This document shows positions 1-10,439 of a stretch of 64,000 nucleotides of DNA, piece by piece. A model generated the notes under the pieces. It had not been told where the DNA came from and made no database searches. It saw nothing but the letters and a program-made list of their open reading frames with translations. Numbering within the stretch: the stretch's first letter is position 1; each line of letters begins with the position of its first letter. Source of the stretch: Conus ventricosus (taxonomy: Eukaryota; Mollusca; Gastropoda; Neogastropoda; Conidae); assembly GCA_018398815.1 (NCBI GenBank), contig CM031600.1, positions 53,714,236 through 53,778,235 of the forward strand, read 5' to 3'. The position numbers and the translations under genes are program-made.

Positions 1-22
1 CTCTATTTGACGCCGGGAGCGC

Positions 23-70
23 AGACACAACCAGCCGTGTCTCCTGATGAGTCCCCATCAGCGGGCGAAA
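23..70 (+). other. Hammerhead-ribozyme-like core motif
   Basis: A hairpin (AGACAC at 23-28 pairing with GTGTCT at 37-42) is followed after one base by CTGATGA (44-50), then a short helix (GTCC pairing with GGGC) and GAAA (67-70). This order resembles stem I, the conserved core and stem II of a hammerhead ribozyme. A cleavage UH triplet and a convincing stem III are not visible, so the motif may be a decayed copy or a chance resemblance. Hammerheads of this general kind are known from Penelope-like elements and retrozymes in metazoans. Confidence 0.35.
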
Positions 71-1924
71 GGCCTCGGAGCAGGCAATACAAATATATCT
101 GCCTTCAAAAGGGATTGCGATGGTTCCCTTATGCAGCTAGTGAAGAGTTTTCATATCTGTAACATTTTTTTTTTTTTTTTTTAAATTTCATTTTCCCAGT
201 TTCTCCATCTTCAAACTCCCCTCTCCCCTCCCCTCAAGTCCAAATCTTTGCCAGACAGTTCAGTTGTTGGCCTGCGCTTGTTTTTCCCCGACTATTAGAT
301 TGTTCGTCTATGTATTTTGTCTGACTTTATTTTAAGTTTAAAAGGCTGTGCCAGTCTTGAATAAAAGTTACTCTGTGTTAGGTTTCCTTATGGGAGCAAA
401 ACATAACCCACTTGTTTACTGTTTTTCCTAATTCAGTCAACTTGGAGCCTGCTTTAAATTCCCTTTTCTCTTGCTGTTCCTTCCTATGTCCCCATCTCCA
501 CCCTCTCTATTGTTTTTTTTTCTTTACTTTTCTAAAATGTATTGACTTCATTGTGTACTGTATTGCATTATGTAATTTCACAGTCACAGTATAATTTTCC
601 TGTGAGTTCAGGCTTTTCCCCTTTTCTGAAGACAGACTGTCACCAAATAGTAAAGCCACCTTTTTTAGTACTTACATTTGTTAGCTACCAAGTCTGTTTT
701 CCCTGCAAAGATCTTCCTTCACCTCCCTTCCAGTCATGGGTTCTTTCAGACCCACAAAACGAATGCTACAAATAGGATCTCTGATATCTTATCAGAACTG
801 TCACTCACACAGTCATTTAACCCTTTGATGGCCTGTAAACTGCCTATGTAACAGCTGTTATTCTCGGAAGCCTCATCTTGTTACCTCATACCAACCAGCT
901 TCATTTTGAGAATTTCTCAGTTGAGTGGTGAAGCTGGGAGGAACCTAGCACACCTCAGTCAGCTAACTGATCCATCTACATCACTATGACATGGCCAATG
1001 TGACCCAGCTGCAGTGTGATGGAATTCTTTGGCAGTTCTGTCTCCCATTCCCCATTGTAAAACGTTGGCTACAAGCCAGTGGCTGTCTGATCAAAGGTCT
1101 TATCTATCCAACAAGCAAAATCTACAATTCTTATGCTGTGGAACCTCGTCTATTGCATGACTGACATGGTCAGTGGGTGTTCTGTAATGGCCATGAGAGG
1201 AGAGAGGGGTGCAGCGCAAGTTATTTCACTCAATCAAGCCATGTGAAGGGCAAAATACTGTAAGTATAATGATTTCCATCTCAATTCTGTCAACACAAAG
1301 TGTGAACTGACTTCATTTTCAATGTATGTAAGACTGTTCCATAGCAGAGGGGTGGGAGAGAAATTCAGCTTTTGTTCTGGCATACAAGAGTAATAGAGGA
1401 CAACTTCTCCCCAGCAGTCAAGGGGTTAAAGTCCAGTGAAAATGGGGGAGAAAGATCCTGTTCCATATGTAACTCAAAATGCGGATCTGGGATTCTCACT
1501 TTTCAGGCAAATGTGCTATTCACTAGGCTACGTTTCCTTATGTTAGTTCATCAAATTTTTTTTTTCCTTTCCATCTCATCTTCCATGCCCCTCTGTACCA
1601 TACCTCTGTACCATAATGCTACACCACATCCTGTCACAACCTGTACATTAGCAGTCCACACAAAGCATCAGGTCATTCACTGGCAACCCACCAGAAAAGT
1701 CTTGGCACTGTAACTGAGTCATCTCAGCCATGTTCAGTGGACCAAGAGCTCTCCCTATTGACAATAAATAACTGCTTAATCATGGTGCTGCATGAGCAAG
1801 CAAAATCCATAGGAGGGTACCACCAAGTCCATCCAACAGTGTAACTGAAGGTGTGTACCACTGAAGGCTTGACTATGAACTTGCCATGGCAACAGCATGG
1901 ACAGACTTCTTTTGAATAATCAGT
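71..1924. other. No gene seen; old interspersed sequence
   Basis: No exon or recognisable element was found. The stretch 300-420 resembles sequence at about 59,260-59,560: both share a phrase around 'GCTGTGCCAGTCTTGA' or a close variant and a following 'GGGAGCAA' segment. This indicates a shared dispersed repeat. A T-run lies at 164-182. Confidence 0.4.
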
Positions 1925-2165
1925 GAGCATGAAGAGGACTGAGATGATTGTAATTGCTGTGGACTGCCACCTAGTTCCAGTCAGATCTGACCAGGAAAGG
2001 CTGTATCTTTCACTTCAGCTCCTTATGTATTCCAGCACCAATACGGCTTTGAGCTACAAACACCAGCAGTGTTGGTCAGAAAATATGAGCGACAATATTA
2101 TGGAAGCATCTATCAATTGGACGCAACTAAAAATGTATCGATCCAGTCTTCTCATTTAAGTTCCT
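1925..2165 (-). repeat. Degenerate fragment of repeat B
   Basis: The section around 2,065-2,140 (CAGCAGTGTTGGTCAG..., then a segment ending in ATTGGACGCAACT) aligns by eye with the central part of the repeat B copies at 40,820-40,880 and 10,960-11,010. Strand follows the orientation in which the tRNA-like head of repeat B reads on the minus strand. Confidence 0.5.
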
Positions 2166-3120
2166 AGCTTAAGGACACTCAAAATGTCTGGACAGGTGCT
2201 GGCCAGGGCCAAAAAAATCTCATATATATTTGCCTCTGATGGGAGCTGAACAAAATGATCTCCTAAACCAAAAAGGATGCTAACCACAGCACCACAACAG
2301 CTGCTGCTGTCACAGTTTGTTTTCATGGTGAATGTGTATAACTACCATTTTCTCAATCCTTCGGACACTCACCTCCTGGCTGCTTGTTGGTGCTTTTCTT
2401 CAGCTGAAGTTTCACCCCCAAAGTGAAACTGGCTGTCTGTCAACGGGGCCAGCAAAGTCTGAGGAGGAGAAATAGCAATGTTCAGACACTGGTGTGGAAC
2501 GCCACCATATCACCATATCATCAGGATTTAAAGATTAAAAAAAAGTGGGAGAGCACAGAGTTAACTTCATCTCAACCCCAGATAGGCCATGATTGTTCTT
2601 GGTGAGTTCACAACCTTGCGCCATATTAGGACTAGCTCAGTTTTTGCACCTTTTCCCAAATACGCACTGTCCCAAATACGCACTGAGATGGGAGTGTGTT
2701 CCAGTGTCTGGACAGGTACCTTCTCTCATACCGTCTTGTCCAGAACAATGCTTGAATGTCCACAAGGATGATGGGGGAATGCTCATCAGAGACATTGCCG
2801 CCTTCTTCCTAATATTCAAATGACAATGTCTCCCTATGTTTCCCAGCCAAGAACTTGGCGCCAGAGACTCAAAAGGCCTTCAAAGATAAAAGGTCTCTCT
2901 CAATCATCTGAAAGTGAAATGCACTGTCTCCACCCTCCCTCAAAAGTTCAAGAAAACGATAAGCAAGAAAAGATAAAACACTAGCAGGCTTTGGAAAAGG
3001 AGAAGACCCAAAAGTGAGTTTTAATGGTGCAACTAATAAAAACTCAAACACTCCAAATGTCAAAAGAAATTTTTAAAAAACTTTTGCCATAAATCAAATC
3101 AATAATGTTAAGTATGGCAG
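2166..3120. other. No gene seen
   Basis: No splice-bounded coding segment, RNA gene or recognisable element was found on either strand. Confidence 0.4.
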
Positions 3121-3127
3121 GCAAGTA

Positions 3128-3520
3128 TGTCTTCTTCTTCTTCTTTCTGCTACGCAAGTGATACTCTGCGGACTCCCTGTAGCTATAGCCAGCAGTGAGT
3201 TTTGTGTGTATGAGACCTTTTTAATCCCGCCATTAAGGAGCCAACTCCATCTTCGGGAAGGTGCATCTATGTGCACGTGTCATCCATTCCAACAGCCAAA
3301 CTGCCTTCTCTTCGAAAGTTGGTGATGGGATTTTACGTTGTGCAAGATGTTAATGCGGCTGTTCACACACGGAACCTCGGTTAATAGTTCTTCGAAGGAC
3401 TATATGGGAATGAGTCAGAACCATGTTAACTCCGAGGAAAAATCCCCTATACCGAAATTCGAACCTGCAACCCCAGGATCACAGTCCGGCGCTCTACCAA
3501 ACTGAGCTACTCGGCCCAGT
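3128..3520 (-). mobile_element. tRNA-derived SINE (~400 bp), copy 1
   Basis: This is a reverse-strand copy of the SINE seen better at 16,540 and 52,255. The tRNA-like head is at the right end (about 3,440-3,517, with A-box and B-box regions readable on the minus strand) and the GAA-rich tail is at the left end (3,129-3,142). A short direct repeat, GCAAGTA, flanks it at 3,121-3,127 and 3,521-3,527 and is a plausible target-site duplication. The body is more diverged than in the other copies, so this looks like an older insertion. Confidence 0.8.
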
Positions 3521-3527
3521 GCAAGTA

Positions 3528-4411
3528 GTCAAACAGTGACAGATTCTGTTTAGTGTAGTGCAGCCTGGGCAACCAAGATTCCCTATACAGAGTCAAGGGC
3601 TTTACGTCTTCAGTCATGTCACCTACGTAAAATCAGTTCTGTCACTTCAGCTAACTCCCCAACAAATGTCAGAGACCACAACATTTCGCCAATGGGCGCG
3701 ACTGGCGGAAAGAGCCCGGATTTCATGTACCCTTATACCTGCTCTTGGGATAAGCAGTTCCTGGCAATTGATGTAAACTGGCAAATAACCTGCCTAAGCC
3801 AGGAGCTTATCATCTGGGATCTGATAGTGACACACAGCCTGCCATACTAAGAAGGGGGGACAGGAACCCGACTCTGTCCTCTGATGGAAAAGTTAACGGG
3901 CTACATCTTTGACTGCCAGGGTCTGGGATTTGATGAAAAAGGGCCCAGCAGAGACAATGTTATAGTCAGGGGCCACTCTTCTGGCTTTGGGATAGGCTTG
4001 AATGAAGAGCACGATGACAGTTTCACCAAGCCAACCTTATGCTACTTTAAAGACCTGGAGAAAGCATGAACTTCACTCACTCTACAGGTTGAAGCCAAGG
4101 TGACCAAAAAGCAAGTCTTGAAGGTTAGGTATTTGACTAAGCATTTGGCAAGTGGCTCAAAGTCACTGGAGGCTACATATTCTAAGATCTTCATTATGCA
4201 CTTTATTAAACCTTTGAAAAATTATGTGTCTGTGCACAGCTTAAGCATATGTAATTGCTTTACAATTTAAGAACTGAAATTTGTTCAGAGAACTCCCCCC
4301 CCCCCCCCCTCCCTACCACATGTCCCCTCTCTCCCTCACACAACAAACACAGATGTATGTTGAAATACAAGTGTACACACATACACAAGCACAGAAATAT
4401 GTAAAGTCTTG
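3528..4411. other. No gene seen
   Basis: No coding segment can be supported. A run of C residues lies at about 4,295-4,309. Confidence 0.4.
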
Positions 4412-4526
<115 letters not shown>

Positions 4527-4938
4527 ATAAGCCTTCCTCAGTTTCTTTGTTGTGCTTATCAGGTGAAGACCTTCATGGAGTCGGTGGATGGAAAGCATGA
4601 AAGAGGCAGAAAAGACAGGCCTGGACAATTAACACAAGGGATTTTAGCGGTCTGGCATATCATATCGGATGGCAGTGAATAGGGTCAATGAATGGCCATG
4701 TACATGTTTCGGCATCCTTATGAGCTCCATCTACTTGACAATAATGATAAACCTTTAAGTGAATACATATGAATGAGCAATTCACTGTTTTGTTTACTGC
4801 ATCACTTCAGTACCTGGTCTGCGTCTAACTGAATCCAAGAATAATATCTATCACTTGAAACAGCTGTTCAATTCAATTTATATTCATTGTGCATATATAC
4901 AACATGTACTGAATCAAATTGAACAGCTCTGAAAGGCT

Positions 4939-4997
4939 ACAGCCCTGATATGGCCCCTTATGGTCACAGTGACCATAAGGGGCCATGTCAGGGCTGT
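4939..4997. repeat. Near-perfect 59-bp palindrome
   Basis: Two 29-bp arms beginning ACAGCCCTGA meet around one central base, with one mismatch (ATATGG against ACATGG in the reverse complement). Each arm matches part of a short dispersed motif also at 46,490-46,540, 53,990-54,040 and 58,121-58,172, so this is a head-to-head pair of that motif. Confidence 0.85.
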
Positions 4998-5574
4998 TAT
5001 CTCTTCAACTTAAAACAGCAAGCTTATCAAATGATGCACCTGAAACAGCATCCATCATCCTGTGAGGATCAAACCCTGCATCACAGGCAATATCCATTTG
5101 ATAAGCTTGACATGGAGATCTGTTAAACTAATGACAATGAACCCTAACATACTAGAGGCAAACTAGGAGAGGGGGGAGGAAGGGGAGGTGTAACAGGGTC
5201 CAGGCTATTTATGAGCCACTGACCCCAATATCGCCAAGAAAATATCTTTATTCTAAGAATCACTTTAAGAATTACTTTAAGATTACTTGTTTTATATGTT
5301 TTAACGCATTTCAACCAGATCTTGTATAATCAACAATTATAAGCGGACGAATTGTCTCCCCTGATACCTATCAAATTTTTTTTGGGAAGTGCAATAGATT
5401 ACAATCAAAGGGGAATGATAAAAAAAGATAATAACCTTTTGTGCATTTTAATACATGAAACATGTCAGTGGTGTTCTTACAAGTGGAAAAAAAGGGTGGG
5501 TTTTTTGGTTTTTTTTTTACTTTTTAGCATGCACAATTTTCACTTTTTTAAAATTTTCCAATATGATTTACTCC
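4998..5574. other. No gene seen
   Basis: AT-rich sequence downstream of the RICTOR exons in this window. No further RICTOR exon was found here or anywhere further left. Confidence 0.4.
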
Positions 5575-7049
5575 TTAACCCTCTTGTACTCAGTTTCTCT
5601 GACTGCAAACTTCCCCTAGATTTCAGATTCTTTTACAGGTTTCAGCCAAAAAAATGGTATGTGTGATTGACTTATGGAGAATGTGTGTGAACCTCTTAAG
5701 AGAAAAAAAAATTGGAAGGCAGTTTCATAAGATCATGTACTGTAATTTGTACTATATTTTGTCTGTCTTAGAGACATAGGTTGTGTCACTGTCACCGAAT
5801 TGTCACCAGACATGTGACATTTTATGATGACAATCAATTTTACAGCATGCAAGCATGCGCAATCACCATGCTGATGCAAGTTGTTAGTGATAGATGAAAT
5901 CTGAGGCCTACCTGACGTGATCCATCCGCTGCCTGGCAGTACAGGTCCCACTGGTTGTCCCACCAATGTCATACAAAACTTGTCACTTGTCACACACAAT
6001 ACTGAACTCAATCACTTCCCAATACTCTATATGTTTTAGTGTCTTCACCAGCCTTTGCAGTTCTACAAACTACAGCTGATTACATATGTCCAGTCTTCAG
6101 TTGCACAACACAGTGTCACTGCACACACTCACAACTAAATGACACAGTCACAGTCACAACTGTCACCGAAAAATACAGGTATGCAGAACAAAAATAAACA
6201 TCATAGCTGCATAACTGTTGGGCTATGTTTTGGCTGTGATAGTCGCGAAAACAACCATTCTTAGGCCAGCAAAGGGGCACTTGACAGAAAGAACACTTAT
6301 ACTAAACCAGTAGCACCACAGACATAATCAACAGAGAAAGATAGGCTCACATTTCTTCAGGTGTGGCATCGAACCAACGAGGGTCAGGTGCGCCCTTTGC
6401 AGCTTGTTTTTTCTTGCATACCTGCTTGTTTCATCGGCAGCAGTCTTAAAAAACAAAGAGGTACAAACAAAAAGAAAAAAATCAAGTGGTGTAGCAGTGT
6501 CGGGTAACGAGTGAGCAGGTCCAGTGGGTTCCTGAAACTGCCTCACTTCTGCCATGCCATGTGTCGTGGGACACCATGTTGTCTGCAGCAAGGCGAGCGG
6601 AACAGCGTACTCCGGGTCACTTTCCTCAGTTTCTTCTTCATCACCACTACCTACATCTACATCACTTTCATTTTCCAACTCTCTTTCAAATTTCTCCACT
6701 TCAACAATAATCTAATCTAACTCCTCTTGTGAGTAGTTGATCATTTCTTCTTCGTTCGTAGCAAAGCAGCCATTGTGAAAGTCGGTCAGTTTCATTCACA
6801 AAGTTACTCACTTTGTTTCCTTCCTTTTCTCAATGAAAATGCGCGGTTCCAGCATCCAAAAATAGTGCCAAGACATGATTGGACCATGCCGAGTCTTCCT
6901 AGTAACTGTCTGCGACTGTGCATGTGTTAAATGATCGTCAGTGCGTGATGGAAAATTCTTACTGACAAATCCCAGTAGCTCCCAGAATGGAAACTACAGG
7001 CACCTGCTGCTACTCCTGGCCGCTTCCGGTATGAGTACAAGAGGGTTAA
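5575..7049 (-). mobile_element. piggyBac-like element, non-autonomous, 1.47 kb
   Basis: Both ends are TTAA (5,575-5,578 and 7,046-7,049), the known piggyBac target. Directly inside are 14-bp terminal inverted repeats: CCCTCTTGTACTCA at 5,579-5,592 and its reverse complement ending at 7,045. CCC-starting termini and TTAA duplications are hallmarks of piggyBac. The interior carries a broken minus-strand remnant of a piggyBac transposase N-terminal half. At 1.47 kb, against about 2.4 kb or more for autonomous elements, it is deleted and dependent on a transposase supplied elsewhere. It sits downstream of the last RICTOR exon visible here, so probably in a RICTOR intron. Confidence 0.88.
6240..6710 (-). 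pseudogene. Broken piggyBac transposase, N-terminal part
   Basis: Reading from about 6,699 leftward, an acidic stretch rich in Glu, Asp and Ser is followed by a segment with TPLDFF and a TSRYARK-like motif. These match the conserved entry to the piggyBac DDE domain (a 'TPLDYF... EETNRYA' pattern). A frame change near 6,405 reveals a second conserved segment, WFDATPEEM, after which there is an in-frame TGA and then AYLSLLIM-like sequence. The catalytic aspartates lie further downstream in intact family members and are absent here. The frames are broken, so no active enzyme is made. Confidence 0.75.
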
Positions 7050-7054
7050 AGAAA

Positions 7055-7125
7055 GGTTTGTGCATCCTGACAAAAAAGGTTTGTGCACCCTGACAAAAAA
7101 GGTTTGTGCATCCTGACAACAACAA
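7055..7125. repeat. 23-bp tandem repeat, three copies
   Basis: GGTTTGTGCATCCTGACAA-type units start at 7,055, 7,078 and 7,101, immediately outside the right end of the piggyBac-like element. Confidence 0.9.
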
Positions 7126-7608
7126 AAAACCCAACATGTCCTACATAACATATAAAGTAAATTAAAATCAAAAGGAGGTTAATGGAAGTAACCCTTTTGT
7201 TTTCACATTCTCAGAAATGGCCTTTTCGGTAATTTGTATAATGTAATGATGTGCAAAACTGATTCCTTAAGAATTCATAAAGTCTGTTCAAATGACTGAT
7301 TTTAAAGAAATCTTTGCCATTTTACTTGGGTATTGAGCTCTGTCTGATGTGAAATTGTTGTTGGTCTTTATGGAAAACATAAAATAAGTTTGGAGTACCT
7401 AATACAAATCTGTGTGACATACTGACACAGCTGGAAATACTGAAAATTCTGTTACAATTCTAGCTCTATATTCATAAGATGCATCAGAACTCAAGACCCA
7501 CCCATAGCAGGGGATTTTGAAACAGTGAGTCACAGTACTGAATAAATACCCGTTAGTGAAAGTTAATGTTGAACTCTGAAATAATTCAAACACACATGGG
7601 CAGCTCAC

Positions 7609-7781
7609 CTCCAGATCAGTATTTGCCTTGATGTAGTGGCGAGAGCGTGGATGGTTCAACAGGTACATCAAGGTACAGGTGAGAGATTCATTTAGGCGAG
7701 GATACTGGTGACTGTCCAGAATGTTCCACAAGAGTGTGCTGATCCCACCACACTTTCCCACCAGGTCCACATTACACAATG
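7609..7781 (-). CDS. RICTOR: RICTOR exon 6 (coding)
   Basis: This exon encodes part of the N-terminal armadillo-like repeat region of RICTOR, the scaffold subunit of the mTORC2 kinase complex that phosphorylates Akt/PKC-family kinases. It is 173 nt, bounded by an acceptor (GATAG just above 7,781) and a GTGAGC donor below 7,609; it enters in phase 1 and leaves in phase 0. The product includes KCGGISTLLWNILDS and LLNHPRSRHYIKANTDLE, which match the conserved vertebrate RICTOR segment that has 'LRGGLNTILKNVIDC' and 'LLNHPKTRQYVRADVELE'. It is the furthest-downstream RICTOR exon in the window; the next one must lie left of position 1 or be too diverged to see. Confidence 0.93.
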
Positions 7782-8494
7782 CTATCAAACACACACACAC
7801 ACACACACACAGAGAGAAAAAAATAGCATTCTAAAATACAATACACAAATTCCAACGATTAAACTCTAACTACCTAGCTACCTGAACAAAAAGATTTTTT
7901 CCTTAAAAAGCATATTATAAATTGTAACCATACAAAAAAGTGGAAACACTTTGTGGGACAAAATCAAGTAAATGCACTACAAATGCAAAAAAAGAAGAGT
8001 GGACACCAGTAAAAAGAGAAAATGAAATTTAAAAAAGGCAGAGTCAAAGAAAAGAGAGAGAGAACAAAACAGAGAGATTTTTCTAGAACAGAATTTCCAG
8101 AAGGTAAGTACATATTCATGAATACTGATCAAGCTCATGATAAAACCAGAAGGAGAAGAAAAAAGGTTTAAAGATTTCATAGAGCAGAGACAGGTAAATG
8201 GGCCACAGTGCAACAAAGGACATGCTGCCAGCAATCCCACAATGGCCACATGATGCTGACACTTTGACAAACATGTGGTAGCTAAACATCATCAAGACAT
8301 ATTACAAATCAAGACATGTATGTCCTTTTCATTCCAAATCCAATTAATAATCTTTCCCAAACATGTATATATCCTTTGGTTTCCAGACCTCTCTCATATC
8401 ATTTCCAATCTTCTTTTCTATGTCATGTGTTTGCACATACACATTTATTTTCCTTTCTAGAGATACTATAGAATACATGATAATCAACACTCAC
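7782..8494 (-). other. RICTOR intron 5
   Basis: Intron between exons 5 and 6. It starts with GTGAGT (minus strand) and ends in AG. A short AC array lies at 7,788-7,812. No other feature is seen. Confidence 0.8.
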
Positions 8495-8686
8495 TGATCT
8501 CACAAAGTGTGGCCAAACAGATGCGGACAAAACCGGTCCCTTTCACAGGCACCATCGTTGCCCACAGCAATAATGGAATATACCAGAGAGTGCGGCATCT
8601 GCTTTGGAGCTACTGTGTTGATTTGTCGAATGAGTCGGATGGCATGTATCCGCTCAATTTCATTGTCAAGGCACACATCCAGGCAT
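8495..8686 (-). CDS. RICTOR: RICTOR exon 5 (coding, one apparent frameshift)
   Basis: This exon continues the N-terminal helical repeats of RICTOR. Acceptor AACAG lies just above 8,686 and a strong GTGAGT donor below 8,495. It encodes RCLDVCLDNEIERIHAIRL and, further on, YSIIAVGNDGACERDRF, closely matching vertebrate RICTOR ('NSLIAVGNDGLQERDRM'). The conserved continuation (VRICLATLCEI) is in another frame. A run of four A at 8,529-8,532 (TTTT on the coding strand) contains one base more than the reading frame needs, and the exon length of 192 nt is likewise one more than the phases allow. All else is intact and conserved, so this is more likely a homopolymer consensus error than a real mutation, but the sequence alone cannot decide. 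Confidence 0.9.
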
Positions 8687-9121
8687 CTGTTCCAAGAAAA
8701 AAAAAAATTTAAGTTTGCACGGCCACATATCATGTTAACAGACATGTAGCATTTTCTCAAATTCAAAGAGATCCACATGTTGTAAATTGCTGGAAATACA
8801 ACAGATGTAAGCATACATATCCACATGTTAATTAATCAATATAATAAATAATCACACAGAATAATAGTAAAGAATCAAAACATATCAAATCTGTGAAAAG
8901 GAGTGCATATACGTGCACACACTCAAACACACACACACACCGTGCACGCAAATAATGATGTATCATAATATACTAGTATGTATCTGTTGTTAATCATATC
9001 ACATCATGTCTTGTCATGCCAAGTTGTATTGTATGTGAGCATGTATGTGTAAACTTGCTAAAGCTCTCTTTCACACACAAACATGCTCATTCAAACTCAA
9101 ACTTTATTTATTAAACAGCAC
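8687..9121 (-). other. RICTOR intron 4
   Basis: Intron between exons 4 and 5, with a GTGCTG donor and AACAG acceptor on the minus strand. It contains a short AC run near 8,927-8,940 and nothing else recognisable. Confidence 0.75.
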
Positions 9122-9253
9122 CTCATGACTAGATAATCCATGTGCAAAGCGAGGAAGGCACAAAGCATGTCTTCACTCTGCAGTAAATGTCTCAGCACAC
9201 GTAGTACAGCTGCCCGCACTTCTTTGGCTTCATGCAGCAAACCAATCTGTAAA
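9122..9253 (-). CDS. RICTOR: RICTOR exon 4 (coding)
   Basis: A 132-nt exon in the RICTOR N-terminal helical region. The acceptor TTTGCAG lies just above 9,253 and the donor GTGCTG just below 9,122; it enters in phase 2 and exits in phase 2. It encodes LHEAKEVRAAVLRVLRHLL followed by a segment ending HMDYLVMR. These align without gaps to the vertebrate segment containing 'LNEAKEVRAAGLRALRYLI' and ending 'KVDYLIAR'. The split codons join cleanly to exon 3 (Cys) and exon 5 (Arg), supporting both splice sites. The donor is weaker than consensus. Confidence 0.93.
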
Positions 9254-9527
9254 CTGCAAACCCAAAAACCTGTCAGTCATGTGCATGCACAAACCATTCT
9301 GCAACAACTAATTTCTAACAAAGTAACAGAAGAAATAAACTGACAAACACAAAGAAAGCTAATTTCTTAATGACAGTTAATGCTGAAAATATATGAAAGA
9401 AGAAAACCATACCAGAAGAAGTGCAGCCACCACAAAACTTTCAAGTTCACTTTATGTTTAGCATGTTTCACTTCATAATGTATAGTTATCATAGAAAAGT
9501 AAAGTAGTGACTGCTGTACTCGTATTC

Positions 9528-9623
9528 AAATAAATAAAGGAAAAAGGTGGCAAAAGGAGTACCTGGAGAGGGGACATCCCCTCTCCAGGTACTCCTTTTG
9601 CCACCTTTTTCCCCTTATTTATA
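9528..9623. repeat. Long hairpin palindrome in a RICTOR intron
   Basis: Arms of about 44 bp, containing GGTGGCAAAAGGAGTACCTG and its exact reverse complement, are separated by about 4 bases near 9,574. The only visible difference is in the A/G run at the outer end. A short direct repeat, TATAGTTATCAT, lies on the left at 9,481-9,492 and on the right at about 9,620-9,631. This could be a duplication made when the hairpin arose or inserted. Confidence 0.92.
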
Positions 9624-9890
9624 GTTATCATATTCACAATAACACTGATTTGTACTGTGGAAAACTTGTCTAATTAAGTTACAAAGTTAAAGATAAACAA
9701 GTACAAACAAATGAACAAGCAAGTACAATACAAACAGAAATGTATGCCTAGAACAAACTTTACAAGACCCAATATCAAACTTGATATTCAAAAACAATAC
9801 AACAATCTCCAATAAAATCTATAAGGGAAAAAATCTACAAGTGGAAAGCACAATATCAAATCAAGAGCATGCACACAGAAATAAACATAC

Positions 9891-10047
9891 CAGGCAAGAA
9901 TTTCAATACTTTCCAGACCAAATGATTTTTCTCCCTGTCTGCGGATAAGCTTGACAAAGCTGTTAAGATATGCCAGTTTCTTCCCTTTGCTGACCCCCTG
10001 CTGCAGCACCACATAGCGCAGAATTTCCTTCACGTTTTCTGAAGGCT
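9891..10047 (-). CDS. RICTOR: RICTOR exon 3 (coding)
   Basis: A 157-nt exon. Acceptor GTGTGCAG lies just above 10,047 and donor GTATGT just below 9,891; phase 1 in, phase 2 out. It encodes PSENVKEILRYVVLQQGVSK and, further on, LAYLNSFVKLI and GLESIEILA. These match vertebrate RICTOR 'PSDNLREILQNVARLQGVSN', 'LGHLNNFTKLL' and 'HYEDIIICL'. This is the first helical repeat of the scaffold. Its first two bases complete a Glu codon begun at the end of exon 2, which confirms the exon 2-3 junction across a 10.5-kb intron. Confidence 0.94.
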
Positions 10048-10439
10048 CTGCACACAACCATGATCAACGACAATGATAATATTGCAAGGTTTTGGTTTGG
10101 CACTGGTCAACAGAAAAACAAATTTTAAATGACCAGTCATGCTGACTGCAAATTGGTCATTTATTCATGTTTCAAAAGTTGTCATGTCAACATTTTCGCC
10201 AAATTTCAGCCTTCACATTGTCACAACAAACATCTTCAAACTGACTCAGCAAACATGTCACAGCAAACATCTTCATACTTTCATGGTGAAAAAAAGACTT
10301 TAAGAATTAAGGACTGAGTCGACTGACAAATACTGTCAACTGATAACCCCAAAGATACAGTCGGTCCCAATTCAAGGTTAAACGTTCATCATCCACATCA
10401 TTTCCTTTTCTTACTTAAAAGAACTGTTTTCATAATATC

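Noticed and set aside
2869..3063. Possible next RICTOR exon on the minus strand
   Set aside because: No similarity to the RICTOR segment that should follow exon 6, and no matching phase-0 acceptor.
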